From the NCBI GenBank assembly GCA_021904315.1, contig CM038910.1, positions 9,610,001 through 9,674,000 of the forward strand: a stretch of 64,000 bases of DNA, given 5' to 3'. The stretch is from Sphagnum magellanicum (lineage: Eukaryota > Streptophyta > Sphagnopsida > Sphagnales > Sphagnaceae). Both the position numbers and the translations under genes were made by a program. The notes under the pieces were generated by a model that searched no databases, was not told the DNA's origin, and saw only the letters and a program-made list of their open reading frames with translations. Positions 25,441-38,395 of this stretch are shown here, in pieces; position 1 is the first letter of the stretch; the number at the start of each line of letters is the position of its first letter.

Positions 25441-25681
25441 TAAAGGTGTGTTCACACTTGGTATTAGGGACTCTAGTGTTGAGGTCCCCCCCCCCCCCCC
25501 CCCCCCCTAACACCAGGCTAACCATTTAGGACTTAAACCTAGTTATCATGAAAAATTTATGTTAAGTTAACAACATTCACCTAACATCAAGCTATCATCC
25601 TTTTAATATTAGATGCCACTTAGGATACCACCTAGATTTTCATTTAACACTAACTTCACATCAAGTGTGAATGCACCATAA
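25441..25681 (-). mobile_element. MITE, copy 1 (inverted relative to copy at 52.7 kb)
   Basis: The ends are TAAAGGTGTGTTCACACTTG and the inverted counterpart GTGTGAATGCACC. The interior, reverse-complemented, matches the element at 52701-52923 over most of its length (CTTAACACC, TAGGTTTAGGTCCTAAATGG-like and AAAATCTAGGTGG words). A trinucleotide TAA sits at both edges, compatible with a PIF/Harbinger-type 3-bp target duplication (TWA), though this is inference. A run of about 22 C's near 25486-25507 has expanded inside this copy. There is no coding capacity. Confidence 0.75.
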
Positions 25682-26588
25682 GTTGCTCAATTATTTTTCA
25701 AAACACCTTACAATTTTTTTTCAGTTTTTTAATTTTTTAAAATTTTTTTTTCCCCTCATGACAGCCATTGAGTACCTACCCACCGAGTAGGCTATATCAC
25801 AAGACAAAAAAAAAAGAAAAAAAAATGAAAAAATGAAAAAATTGGTGCACATCTTTATAATAGTCTTTATGCTTCGTAAAGCCCCCCATTAAAATTGAGC
25901 TTGGGCTTGGTTCTACCTCACATGGTGGGCCCTAATTCCGGTAAAGTACCCAGTTTCCTGGGGCTTTCTACACAATTTTTTTTTCTCTACAGTATAGGTA
26001 GGTGGTATGTCCCAAATTCCATTGATTGGTTGGGGGGGTTATTCTAAGGTAGTCTAGTTTGAGTCAAAAGAAAGGAAGAAAAGGGGGGGGGGGGCTTGGG
26101 GGTGGGGTTGGGGAGGGGTAAATCGGAATGAATGTTTTTCCATCTGGCCGTTGAGCTCGCTCCGAAGCTAACGCTGCGACGTCAACGTTCAGTTAACAGA
26201 TAACGAGGGCAGATGAGTTCTGTAGCTTCCTTCTTTGAGTGTACAAGTCTGTTTGATGAGTTTGGTATTTTTTGATTCCATGTGCCTTTTCTTTGCGTGG
26301 TGCGCAGCGAGCAATTGCAACGCATTTTCGTAAGAAACCAAGGAAGGGAGGGTTTGCATCGATGATGCTGTCGCCTCGATCGATCGTTTGTTTTGTATCG
26401 CAGTGGACGGAGGGAGCGAGGGAGCGAGCAGGCGCGCTGGCTGGACGGTTGGCGCTTGCCACAGAGAGACGAATCGTAAGGGTTTTGTAAGCAGTTGTGA
26501 AAAAAAGGAACGAGGAGGAGGACGAGGACGAGGACGAGGAATATTTTACTTGTTTTGGTTTTTTGCCAAGGGCCTGAGCGTTGTGGCA
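25682..26588 (+). promoter_or_regulatory. Upstream region and leader of ARID-HMG paralogue B
   Basis: AT-rich DNA with long homopolymer runs (A-run about 25806-25826, G-run about 26085-26095) gives way at about 26140 to a GC-richer leader with GAGGGAGCGAG and GAGGACGAGGACGAGG repeats. The reading frame of the gene is open upstream to an ATG at 26388, but that extension is not present in paralogue A. I treat it as leader sequence. Confidence 0.4.
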
Positions 26589-29500
26589 ATGCAGGCGGTG
26601 CCGGTGGTAGTCACTCCGGCGGCCGCGGTAGTAGGAGTCCAAGAAGTGGAGGAGCAGGCGGCAGGCGACGTGCAGCAGCAAGCAGATCAAAATGGCGGGA
26701 CTATTGTTGCAGTTGCTGCTGCTCCTCCTCTTCCTCCTGCGGCCGCCGCCGCCGCTGCCGCCGTCGTGGCTCCTCCTTCTCCTGCTGTGCGTCCCTTGCC
26801 TTCTCTTCAGGCAGCGGTCGGTGTCATCGGTACCGTGACGTCGGGCGTCGTGCCTCTGCTGCCGCGACAAATTGTGTACCCGTTAGCGCTCGCCAAGCAT
26901 GAGGAAGTGGTGGCCAGTAAGGAGCTCTTCTTCGACACGCTCAACAAATTCCACACCACACTTGGCACCAGACTTACGTAAGTTTGTCGTAACCTGAAAA
27001 CGATAGAGTGAGTCGTCGTCGTTCAAAGCCTCAATTCGCCGTTTCTTTCGCGCTTCTGAGACGCTTTTTTTGTTTCAGTGTTCCTTTGTGTCCAGTAATG
27101 GCCTTGGTTCCATTGTCCATTTTCTGAGTTCTTTGAGTGATCCGGAGTCTGTGCGCTGCGAATTTCCAGACGAAACAGAAATCCAGGACCCCGGTTTCTG
27201 TTCTTAGCGTATAGCCGTTTTGCTGGCAATTGGATTGATTCTTGGTAACCTAACTTTTCCTCTCTGGGAAGGCTCTTTGGGGCCTACTGACTGCTGACTC
27301 AAGTCATGGCAATAATATTATGAAGAAGAAAGAAGAATAGTTTTTTGGCTTTCTTGCAACAGCTTTTTGTGATGCTTTCTCCACCATTTCAAGTCTCTGT
27401 TGGCAGCTAAAGTTTCATCATGTGGGGGATGATGTTTTCCACAATATCTCACAAATAAAAAAATCAATAAAACTGGCACATTTCACATGATAACACTGCT
27501 CACGGTGGTGTTGTTATACATGAAAGCTGTTTGCTGGGGGGATTTGAAAGCCCACATGGTTTTTACATGAAACCTAGCTTTTGAAGAAAATCAGAGAGCT
27601 TGAAATTTATACATCCTTCAATATGGTGTATCTCATTGTAAGAAGCAAGTTAGGAACAGCAGGAGGTTGAGACCATTTCAGCATTCTCCACTAGCTTCAA
27701 AGACAAAGAATAGTGTTCTCTCTTTTTGAGTTTGCAAAGACAATGATTCATCTTTCTTCCCTGGAGTATGGGAACTCTTTCACACTAGGTGAAGCTGGTT
27801 TGTAGTCTGTTAGAGCTGTAGTTTATGAATTTGGCACTAGCAGGAATGCTGAGGGGATAGTTGTAGGTGGCAACCAGAAAATTTGCCTCTCCTTAGCAGC
27901 TAAACTCTAAGGTACTGGTTTATGGATGTGCCGTGTTGAATTATGCCTCTGTTCTTGCAAACTCCTACCTCCTGTCAAAAAAATTCTAAGATCCTAAGTC
28001 TCCAAGTGTCAGATCATATCTTGGCTGATTCTGGACTGCAGCCCTGGATTTCAGAGAATCCCTCTCTTACAGGCATGTAGTTCTACATCCCACATAAATG
28101 GGACATTCCAAGGTCTTTCAGTACTACAACTCACATGGTACATTCAATCAGAAATAGTTGGAATGATCATGTCTTCAGATAGCCATGGTTGCTCTAATTC
28201 TGGGTAAGGAGGTTCTGACTGAGTTATTTGTACATACATGAGTTGCAGTCATCGTGCCCTGGAACAAGTAGCTTATATGCAAGAATCTGTATGGAACTGA
28301 AAGTCATGTAGCTGTAGCTCTGGATTTATCCTTTCAGGCAATTGTCCAGTAATATAGGAAGCTGTCAATCTGCTGCTCTGCAATGTACATGTTATATGTC
28401 ATTGCAACAAGGAGATCATAGGCAGTATACTCTTCCAATTAAGAAGACTCAATTGCTGTGAAATGTAGCTTTTTATTGGTGTCTGAGACTCTAGAGTTTA
28501 TTTTGTGACATTTGTATGCTCCTCTTGGCATTGATGCCAAACTATTGGAATGGTGCAGAAAGAAGAGGAAAAAGGGAAGAGCTGCAGAGGTTCAAAGCTT
28601 CCAAGAGAGTCTCCAGGGGTAAGGGTGATTCAAGAATCTTTGATTTGTCAAGGCTTTGGAATTCCAAAGTTGTATTTTTATTTTTGATTTGATATGGCTA
28701 TTTGCATCCCAACAGTTCCATGGGGTAGTTGCTTTCTTAGAGCTCAGATGTTCACCCTGATGCCATGCACCATGATTGAGATTGAGTATTTTTGGTCTCC
28801 TAAGTGGGTTTGCATTGTTCTTTTGAGTTTGTGTTTCCAATCATTCATTAGGTACAGGTGCTAATCACTATCAGGTGTGATTGCTCAGTGAACCTGAAGG
28901 TTGTAGATTTGACAGCCTAGTTATTCCAAATAATGAGGAAATGAAGTTCATATCAGATTTTCTCTCTAGTGAGAACTCTCTATTTCCTTTTATTCTGCTA
29001 AGGAATGGGCAACAAATTGGTTTTGTTCAGGATTCCAAAAATAGCAGGCAAGGATCTTGACTTGCACCTTCTCTACATTGAAGTCACATCACGAGGTGGC
29101 TCCCAACAGGTGCTTATACTCTACCTGCTCAGTTGAAATTTTGTCTATATCTTGTGGTTGGCAATATTAATTGTGATTCTATGTGAACGAAGTGACTATA
29201 TGCTCAGTGATAACATTTTTGATGGGTGTCTGGAATCATGCATGTGGTTGCTGAAATTTTGTTCTTTTTTTGTCTGGTTAAGTATTTCACCCTTTGGAGT
29301 TGGAGCTGGCTAAACATGGAGAATGTTGCACTTGAGAAAGCAGGTCATCAAGGACAGAAAATGGAAGGAGCTTACAGTTGCCTTCAATTTTCCAAGTACA
29401 GCTAGTGGTGCTGCCTATATATTGCGCAAGTATTACATTGGGCTCCTTCATCATTATGAACAAGTCTACTATTTTCGAGCTCAGGGCCCATTGGTCCCAC

Positions 29501-31087
29501 CTCCAAGTAGGTGACAATACCTTAAAAGATATCAACATATTGTAGATGGCCATCTTGACAGTGCATTCTCTAACAGTGGTTTTTGTAAGAAAGTGTCAGG
29601 GCAATCCATTAAACTTTCAATGACCATTGTGGTAGTTTGGTTGCCAGTTTCCTTGCCAGGGCCAACTGCAATGAGCATTGTGAGAGATCCCACCAGCTAT
29701 TCAGTGTCAGAAACAGTGCCCGGTGTGAGGAACATAAGGAAACGAAATATATTGCCAATACAAGTGCTGCCAGGTCTTTTGACTATCCTCTGGTTTGCTG
29801 TTTATTTACATCAGAATTTTCTCACTTTTCTTTTTGCTCAAGTTACTGTTGGTTTTCCACTTAACCTTGGCCAAGTTGAAATTGATGTCCAGGTTAAGGG
29901 TTTTGTTTCATCACTGATATTTTGCATGTGCTCCAGTGAAAGGGCTTATATTGTGAACTTCGAAACTTATTCTTTGATGGTGTCACTCAAAAGAGCTTTG
30001 TGAAATGAAATGTCTCAATGCCTGTGTTGCAAAAAATTCCAGGATGGTGAAAGCATCTCCATGTTATTGACTGGTTGGTTTCCTTGGTACAGTGGTAGAT
30101 CCAGCCCTGTCAATTGGAAGTACGGTTACTGGTGCAATTGAAGGCAAGTTTGACCAAGGGTACCTTGTCAGCATCACAATGGGTACAGAGAAACTAAGAG
30201 GGGTGCTATACCATTTGCCACAATTGCATAGAGGCTTGCAGCATGCCAGTGTGCCTAATTATGCAGGAACACTTGGTGCGGAGCCTCAAAAACCCAATGG
30301 AGAGGAACCAAGTGATAAGGTCCATGGGCGAAAGCGCAAACGCAAAGGGAAGGATCCAAATGCTCCACGTGCTAATCGGTCAGGTTATAACTTCTTCTTT
30401 GGGGAGCAGCGTATGAAACTCAAAGAGATATATCCAGACAAAGATAAGGAATTGAGTCGCATGATAGGGGATGCCTGGAATAAGCTCACTGAGGAGGAAA
30501 GAATTGTGAGTTTTCATTGCTCATTAAATCATCTATCTTTGCTGCTCTTGCTTTTGGTGTCTTGATTGTACCTGATGTCATATCGGAGTGACCTATCACT
30601 GTATCCCCAACATGCATCCTTTGACAATCTTGTCACTTGACTCGTAGCATAGTCACTCATGTTCTGGCAATACTCTGTTTTGGTTATTCAGCCATATCAA
30701 GAGCAAGGTGTGAAAGACAAGGAGAGGTATCTGAAGGAAATGAAGGAGTACAGGGAGTTGCTGAAGGTTCACCAAGGTGTTATACCAGCAGATATCCCTA
30801 TGCTGAGGAAGAAGAAGAAAAGGAAGAACATAGAGGAAAAGCCATCAGAGGTAGCCACCAATGGCACCCATCAAAATGAGACAGTTGCATTAGAGACAGC
30901 ACTGGAACCTCCCTTCAGAGCAGGAGCTGCACCCCAAGAGCTGAATGTCAGCACTTCTGCCATGCCTAAGCTTGAAGACAAGGATTCTGTTTTGCATGAC
31001 CTGCCAGTCTCCTCCATCACTCCAGTTCAGGAGAGTTTTGAGGGAAATACTGAGTCGGAAGGCATCTCCAAACAAGGGGCTCATTAG
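26589..31087 (+). CDS. ARID-HMG DNA-binding protein (6 exons), paralogue B
   Basis: The exons are 26589-26977, 29031-29109, 29344-29506, 29660-29773, 30093-30505 and 30692-31087. All introns are GT-AG, the joined frame is open, and the product has 517 residues. The start ATG was chosen because MQAV is shared with paralogue A. An Ala/Pro-rich N-terminus (about 1-95) precedes the ARID domain (about 108-205), with FDTLNKFHTTLG, LYIEVTSRGG, VIKDRKWKE and LRKYYIGLLHHYEQVYYF. The YLVSITMGTEKLRGVLYHLP block follows (about 272-291), then a KRKRKGKDPNAPR basic lead and the HMG box (about 336-409). The HMG box contains GYNFFFGEQRMKLK, MIGDAWNKLTEEER and PYQEQGVKDKERYLKEMKEY. Exons 2, 3 and 5 have exactly the lengths of their counterparts in paralogue A (79, 163 and 413 nt). 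Known relatives act in the nucleus as DNA-bending or transcriptional cofactors; the role here is inferred from family. Confidence 0.93.
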
Positions 31088-31935
31088 TTGTCCATGCTTT
31101 GAAGGTTGACCAAGAGCCTTTAAGCATATGCGCAATGACTAACACATGCTGGAATGCAGCCCTGTTGAGATCAGGTGGCTGGCAATATTTGAAACATTGT
31201 CCCTTTGTTTATTCTCGGTAAGTTTCGACAGGAGATTGGCCCCCCATGCTGTACCATAGACCTTTCTAGTCACAACTGACTCTTGTTAGCCATTGCTGGA
31301 GACAACCAGGTGGAAACATCAATGCGTTCTAGGGAGCAATTTTACTTTCTTTGGGAATTCAGTTCCCTCTTACATTAGTTTGGGGTCAATACTCTCAAAG
31401 GTATCACTCACTCATCATGGGGCATGCTCAAGCTGTCTGAATGATGTTGAAGGCTTTCCAATTCCAGTTTAATACATGGCAGAAGATCAAATGGCCACAG
31501 GGCAGGCTATCAGGTCAGAATTTCAGATGTAGATGCAATTTCTCTATTCTGCTAGTCAGTGGCTCTTCATCGTATGTACTCAATTTTTCACCTGCCAGTC
31601 AAGTTTTGACGTGTTTTTACTTGTTTTTTGGAATGCGATCACAGGGTTTGGGTTCCTGCATGGCATGGAATTGTGGTTATTTTTTGTACCTGGCTACAAA
31701 TGCATGTTATAACTACTAGGTATGTGTTGTCTACAATCCATCGGCTTGGCCATGATGGGGGTCACCTAAAATTGATCAGAATTGTTTCAGTTCTAATGCC
31801 AGCAAATGAAGTACCCATGGCAACTTAGAAGCCTTATGGTTCCTAACTTCATATGCCAGGAATAAGAGAAGCAGGTGTGACTGTTCTTTTGAAAATTTGA
31901 ATAACCACCCAACATTGGTAAATATCAGTGTTGTT
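31088..31935. other. 3' flank of ARID-HMG paralogue B
   Basis: This is probably the 3' untranslated region and downstream spacer. Base composition remains gene-like to about 31850 and then becomes AT-rich. No further coding region is supported. Confidence 0.45.
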
Positions 31936-32560
31936 CAAATGGCCAAATGTCATGGCAAATTGTCAAAACAAAATGCACTAACTAGGAGTAGCTCTCCTGT
32001 CTTATAGAATGCATAACCAACACTTTAAAGGACCGATATAAGTAGCCATTGAAATCTCAGAGGTGATACTAAATTGCCAAAAGAAAATGTTGTAAACTAG
32101 GATTACCTCTACTCTATTGCAGAATGCACTACAAACACATAATCTTGTCAACTAAGCGCACCTTTGTTCTACTACAAATTGCGTGTACTACAAACACGGA
32201 AGCCAAGGTAGAGTACTCATTGAAATGCAACTAGTAAAATAACCATGGAAATGCAATATGCTTTCGGGGATTGGCAAAAAAACCTTTGTTCTACTACAGA
32301 ATGAATGTACCACAAACACCCAAGCCAACGTAGAGTACCCATTGAAATGCAACTAGTAAAATTCCCATGGAAATGTAATATGCTTTTGGGGATTGCCAAA
32401 AAAAAAAAAACTTGGTAAATTGGGAGTAACTTCATTTGATTACAAATTGCATTTGCAACATTTACAAAAGCCCAGTCAAAATAGCACACATTGAAATGTC
32501 AAATGTAATAGCAAACTGGGAAAAAAAATGTTGGAAATTGGGATTAGTTATTTTTTACAA
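31936..32560. repeat. Degenerate tandem array of about 120 bp units
   Basis: Two units are well matched with a 123-bp period: cores at about 32218-32275 and 32341-32398 share GAAATGCAACTAGTAAAAT, CCATGGAAATG and GGGGATTG words. More diverged units begin near 31936, 32048 and 32489, each with an ATTGAAAT/CAAATG start and an AAAATGTTG...CTAGG-type end. The array lies directly beyond the C-terminal end of the decayed hAT transposase, so it may be its subterminal repeat region. That is inference. Confidence 0.6.
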
Positions 32561-32639
32561 TAGACCAACCATTGCAATGACTAAAAATGATTGCAAATTC
32601 AAAACCAACATGTCACTCATTAAATTATAGGGCAATCAT

Positions 32640-35600
32640 TTTCAAAGTATTTGGTCAATTCAATATTTTCATCATTATTATCCAATAGCTCCTCTTTGGC
32701 ATGAAAAACTCTTCCATCCCTTTAACAACAAGGTCGTTTGTCCTACATCATTTGGGCACATCTTCAAAATCATAACAAGCTTGTAATTTTGCACTCCCAA
32801 TTAACATTGTTGCAAACTAATCAAAATGCTGACAAAGCTAAAAATGCCTTTTTGTTTCAATTTGTGACTTTTGAATTCCCAAAATAATCGAACAAAAAAT
32901 GTAAAAGTAAAAAACTATTTGTCATTGCTCTTCCACTATTACTATGGTAATTTTTCCAATCAATCTTTCCACCACTATAATGGTGATTTTACATCAATTT
33001 CATTGAAAGGTGTACTACGATACAAAGACAAATCAATTTTCACCAAGGAGAGACTAACTTCTTCAATAAAAAATACAATTCCCAATAAGAAGACATCAAA
33101 ATTAGATGTAAAAAATGAAAGGTTTTCTATGAATTCAAGGTTCAAATGTTTTCAAGTTTTCATCAAAAAAGGCACCAACACTTGTTGATCACATATATCC
33201 ACAAATTGCCATTGTTCTTTCCTTGTTGGCATACTCCATAACACATTGAAGCCCTTTAAACCATGGATCAAGTTGCAATGCAAATCAACATTGGAACATG
33301 TAGCAAATGACAAAAGAGGTCCCTACCATTATGATGACATCAAGACCCATTCTTACATATATAATCTCCAATCAAGCTCAAATTTCCCACATGTAAAAGG
33401 AGAAATAATAGTTACTTGAACATAATACTCCTTCCATAGTTTACTACTAATTGAAAAATCAATGAACAAAACATCCAAGAACAACCAATACTCTCTAGTT
33501 TAATTCAAAATGCATTGTTTCATGACAAGGCCCAAGGTTTTTTTCATTGTTTTAGCAATTACCCATGTAGATTGTAACAACACCCAAGCTTGTAGCCTAG
33601 ATGTTTCGATTGTAACAAAGGTTAATGATTACAAAATAATCTAGGGTTTCTTAAAACAAAACAACTTGTGATGCAAACCAAATATTTATAGGTGTATTTA
33701 GTTTTCATGGCTTCAAGCCGACCAATTTACATGCAAGTTCCAATTCTTGCTTCTTCTTCCTTGATTTCTTTATCCAAATTGTTGTTTTTTGCAAGACAAC
33801 TTGAATTTTGATCGCATTTATCTTCTTCATCCCATATTCAATCTTAGTATCATTAGTGACATATTGACATGCATTAAATATTACATGCCCAAAACATGTG
33901 CCACTAAAAGGTGTAAAAATCTACAATGGTAGACAAGATACAACACTTGTTAATGCAAAAGTAATGGTGTCAAAATGCTTTCATCATTAACATACACTAT
34001 GATTTTATTTGTAAGACCATATCAACTAAGAAAGATTTCATTGGCACAACTAATGTTGCTCTAGAAGTGTTAGGAACTTCAAAAGGTGCTTGCATGATAC
34101 AATGTAACCAAAAAATAATGACAATTTGATAGCTTTCACTACAACACATTTTATATATTGTTTTATAGTTATTTGGAGAGGATTTTGGGGTGGAGATTTG
34201 TAATTAAAGGTGGATAACATTCTAAACTCTCATTATGTTGTGAAATTGGTGCACATATGAACAATTCAATTGTTAATTGGAATACATTTTTAATTCGCAA
34301 AAGTTTGTATCACCATTGCAACTTAACAAAAGGATTAAAAAATAATTTTAGTGGGAATTCGTTCATGAATTTTGTCAAAAATAGAAAGACAACCATAATG
34401 AACAATCTTTTCCATCAAAATGGTCAATTTGTCAAGTTGTGAAATTCAAATTAGATGATACATAAATATTTGGTAATACATTATGTTGATGGTTACAATA
34501 TTTTTAGGTTATAAAATGTTCGCCCATTGAAGGTGTAGTTGTGCTAAATGTTGTTTTTATCATCCTACAAAAATAAATAAAAATTTAAAATGAATGAAAT
34601 ATGATACACTATTGTGAAACATGGTGTTTTAAAAAAACCTTTATAAAAGTATTGGTGTACATCTACATAAAAACATAAAATTATGAATTAATTGCATATT
34701 CATGGATTATATGACTTGTGTTATTTTTCAAACCCAAAACAACTATATGAATTTTTTTAAACAATTGAAAATGAGTGAAATATTATGTGTTACTACATTT
34801 AATATTATATGTATTTTTAATTTTGAAAAAAACTATTTACATTTTATCATGCACTTGCCCCAAACAATTGTACAATAACATGACAAGACACCCATTCATT
34901 GTTAATAAAATTGATAACAAATGCAAATGTGTTAAACCAAATTCTAAACATTCAATTATCAAATGGAGAAGTGGTTGTTGTGTGACCAAAAAATGGGGTT
35001 TTGCAAATCTATCAACTATCCTATTTGTTTGCCTAAAATTGAAACTATTATTAGAAGATAAAATCCTATAGTATCCACCTCACCACCTCAAGACATAATT
35101 CATACACATGCCAATTTTATTCATAAGGTCTTGGAAACATGATCCTAGTGACCAACACCAAACCAAACTATATTTTAGCACCAAACTATAAAATGCAACA
35201 CACATTAATTATCGTGATCTTCAACACACCAGAAACAATGGATCAAAGCTTTCTTTTCATTCACCTCTTGAGTCTTTAAACAAGTATCATCCCATTTTCA
35301 CAAAAACAAAAATCCAAAACTTACATCCTTGGTTCTTTAACAATGAATTCCCATAACAACGTTTCCTTACTTTTTAATCCCACAACTAAAATGACTTCAA
35401 TATATAATCTTATGTAATGAGATTTATCAAATTCATAAACTTAGACTCTTTCATCCTTTCCATTTTTTCAATTTCAAATTAAAGAAAACAAATTACTTTT
35501 GACCCTGTTCTACAATCTCATATGAATCTATATTTACGTAATGGAATGAATTTCGATACAACTTCTATGAAAATCATAGAATCAACTAGCAACATTTAAC

Positions 35601-36400
35601 AACATTATCGTTAAAAAAATTGTACTTAGTTTCTCTATGTCTCTTGTCTAGTTCCTTGTCTCCCTTAAATTCTTCACTCCATACATCAGTTCCAAGCTTC
35701 TTGCATTTCCTTCACATAAAATCCTCCACAAATAACATATATAGAAACCTTATCAACCAACACATAAACCATGTATAGATAGACAAGAGTAATGGCAATG
35801 CCATTGCTAGCTGCCATCTCCTTTCTCCATTCAAGGACAAATTGCCAAAAAGTTGATAGTCACCATCTCCATGCAAAAAGAGTAAAAAGCTGAAACCCTA
35901 AATATGTCGTGCTCTCACATGACATGTATTTAGGTTACAATTGCACATTATGCAATGATTGGGAACACATACTACTCCTTCACCTTAGCCAATATAGTTG
36001 GGATATGCTTTCAAACAAATTATTTGTGAATTGGAAATCTATCACATTACCACATCAGAAAACACCATAACCAAAGGTTTCAACCATAACCAATGGCATA
36101 TACCCTTTAGCAATCAACAATACCAAATCTTCAATGAACATTTGTTGAATAAGGTCATTCAACTTGTAAGGAATTTGGTTGGAGAAGAAATCAATAATTG
36201 TGTTTAAAGCCATAATCTTCCTTCTCTTCCCTTTTTTGTTGACCTTTTTAAATCTCATTTGTTGCCTTCTTTTGCAATTTGTACTAATATGAAACAACAC
36301 CGTGTTCATTAGCAATGTGTTTTTTCATGTTCATGATACCATGGGAAGAATTATAATAAAAGACATTTAAAAAAAATTTCATCATGCTATTGGTACTAAA
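32640..36400 (-). pseudogene. Decayed BED-finger hAT transposase
   Basis: Reading the minus strand from high to low coordinates, the blocks of plant hAT transposases appear in order. A BED-finger remnant HGIMNMKKHIANEHG is at about 36344-36300. EDLVLLIAKGYMPLVMVETF is near 36130-36070. A FEVPNTSRATLV block lies near 34090-34050. SGTCFGHVIFNACQYVTNDT, with shifts, is near 33905-33846. TTIWIKKS is followed by a KKKQELELACKLVGL block (about 33785-33715). FNEIDVKSPL follows SLYRSTP (about 33040-32985). The C-terminal GIQKSQIETKRHF and ISLQQC dimerisation-domain remnants lie at about 32880-32790. Stops and frame changes are numerous, so it is inactive. Between about 35890 and 34130 the hAT reading vanishes and then resumes, consistent with a nested insertion. 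Confidence 0.8.
34130..35890. mobile_element. Unidentified sequence interrupting the hAT pseudogene
   Basis: Related hAT proteins have only a short stretch between the block that ends near 35890 and the one that starts near 34130, but here about 1.7 kb intervene. The interval has no recognisable domain. A 98-codon open frame at 34775-35071 is unassigned. The left edge is near CACTACAACACATTTTATAT at 34137-34156, which could be a terminus, but no matching inverted end or target duplication was found. The boundaries are approximate. Confidence 0.4.
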
Positions 36401-38395
36401 TTGTTGACCTATGTGGTGGCACATGATGACACATTTCATGTTTTGAGGCATTTGGATATAGACAACACCATAAGGATTGTTGAAGATGAAAAATATTAAT
36501 ATTTCATAGATGTTTTGTAGCTAAACTAGTTAACATTCCATGTTGTTTCCCTTTTAGCGTTGGCCTCATTGTTTACCATCTATATGATTTATGTTTCATT
36601 CATAGTAATGGTTGATTGTTATATAAATTCCCTTGTCACTTTGATGATGGTAAGTTTTTTGGTCTCCTCATTGATCTCTTCACAATGCACAAAATAATGA
36701 GTGATCAAGTTCACAGGAGATAGAAACCTACTAAACATTATAAACAAAATGCCATCATGTGTAATCACACCTTAAAATCATGAAGACTTAACAAAGTGTG
36801 TTGTAAACAATCTCATCACAAAAACACAATGCACAACTTGCATAACTTGATAAAGGAAGAATGGAAAAACTATGTCACTCTATGAAGATGAAACCCATAA
36901 CAACGATGGTCATGAAAGTCACCCACAAAAAAAAAAGAAAAAAGAAAAAAAAAACAAAAACAAACCACCAAACTAAAATTATGATGATAACATCAAGATG
37001 CATCTTATTTACAATAATGTGAAAAAATTGTGACATTTAGATTGAAAACACAAAACATAAACATTGCAATTGAAAATTGTAAGTTGAATTTAGAAACTTA
37101 CATAAAACAAAAATTCATCATGAAGTTTGATGCCTAATAGTTGGCAGTTGCATTGAAAGCTAGGCACTAACAATTAGAAATCATGACATAATTGAAGTTG
37201 CCCTACCTCTCAAGGCTCACACACAAAAAAAAAAACCCATAGTCCTAAAAAAAAAAGAAGAAGATTGATACTAAAGGATAAAACAACCAAAATGCTTAAG
37301 TAGCCAAATATTAACTCTAGTGTCCAAACCCTAAGACCAAACTAATTTGGTCTCCAACCAATTTTTGCAAATATGATCCCAACTAGTCTAATAATAACAC
37401 TTGGTGGAAATATTCTTCAAAACTTGTGGGACCAAATGAACATTGTTCCCAAGTGAGTGTGTGTGTCTCTCTCTCCTTTATAGGAAGAGCCAACAAAGCC
37501 CAACATTCTTGGGGTGGGGAGGGGCCCCAAACAAACAAAAAAAAACCAACAACAACAACAAAAAGAAAAATCCAAAATTTGAGATTTTCAACAATAAAAA
37601 CAAGGGCCAAATTTTTTGATTGGAAAAAAAAAAAAGAAAAAAAAAGTTCACAGATAATCCAAGGTTTTTCTACTAGCAAGACAAACTTCACAGATAAACC
37701 CTAAAACATGGTGGGAGGATCATCCCCACATAGATAGCCCTTGTACCTTGGACCTATTGAAATTAATGCCATTGGATTTGATCCCAGATATACAATAGCC
37801 AAAGATAGGAGTGGTTGGGGGGGGGGGATTGGGGGTTCAGAGAATGATGATAAGATAAAACCCCATTATTGTGGCTGGCCACCATCCCCACCCACTTCCC
37901 CCCAAACAAGCTCACCCATTTGTGTTGGAGTTTCTTAGCCACAATAAAGCAATTTTTATTTTTTTTGGGGGTCAATTTAGTGTTGTAGCCAAAGTGATGA
38001 TGATGATCCATTGGAAGATTTAGCCAAATGTTTTCTATAAGCTAAATATGAAAGTAATTTTCAAAAAAAAAAAAACACATATCGTTTTATGTTTTTGGCT
38101 ACCTACCTGAACCATGTATAAGTTATATAAATTGGAGATTTTAACATCCTTTCTATATTTGTGGCTACCTACTTGAACCTTATATAGGGTATATATGTAT
38201 ATATCTGGTGATTTTTTTCTTAAAATTTGGTGGAATTATTTATGGCTATTGAAAATTTCAACGTATGATCACTTAATTTTAAGCACTTTTAATTTTTTAA
38301 TTTCGCTTTTTGGCTATATATATAGCAGCTCAAAACAAAAGGCTGCCACAAAGATTACCCCATTGTAGTTCTCATAATCCTGATCGAACAAAATT
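36401..38395. other. AT-rich intergenic DNA, no gene seen
   Basis: No coding region is supported. Several A-runs (36925-36965, 37220-37260, 37625-37646) and a G-run near 37818-37827 occur. The leftmost part may be the 5' flank of the hAT element. A tract with TATATAGGGTATATATGTATATAT lies at about 38180-38205. Confidence 0.45.

Noticed and set aside
26193-26902. Long open frames in other frames and on the minus strand over paralogue B exon 1
   Set aside because: They are shadows of the GC-rich Ala/Pro-coding exon. The chosen frame splices into the ARID domain.
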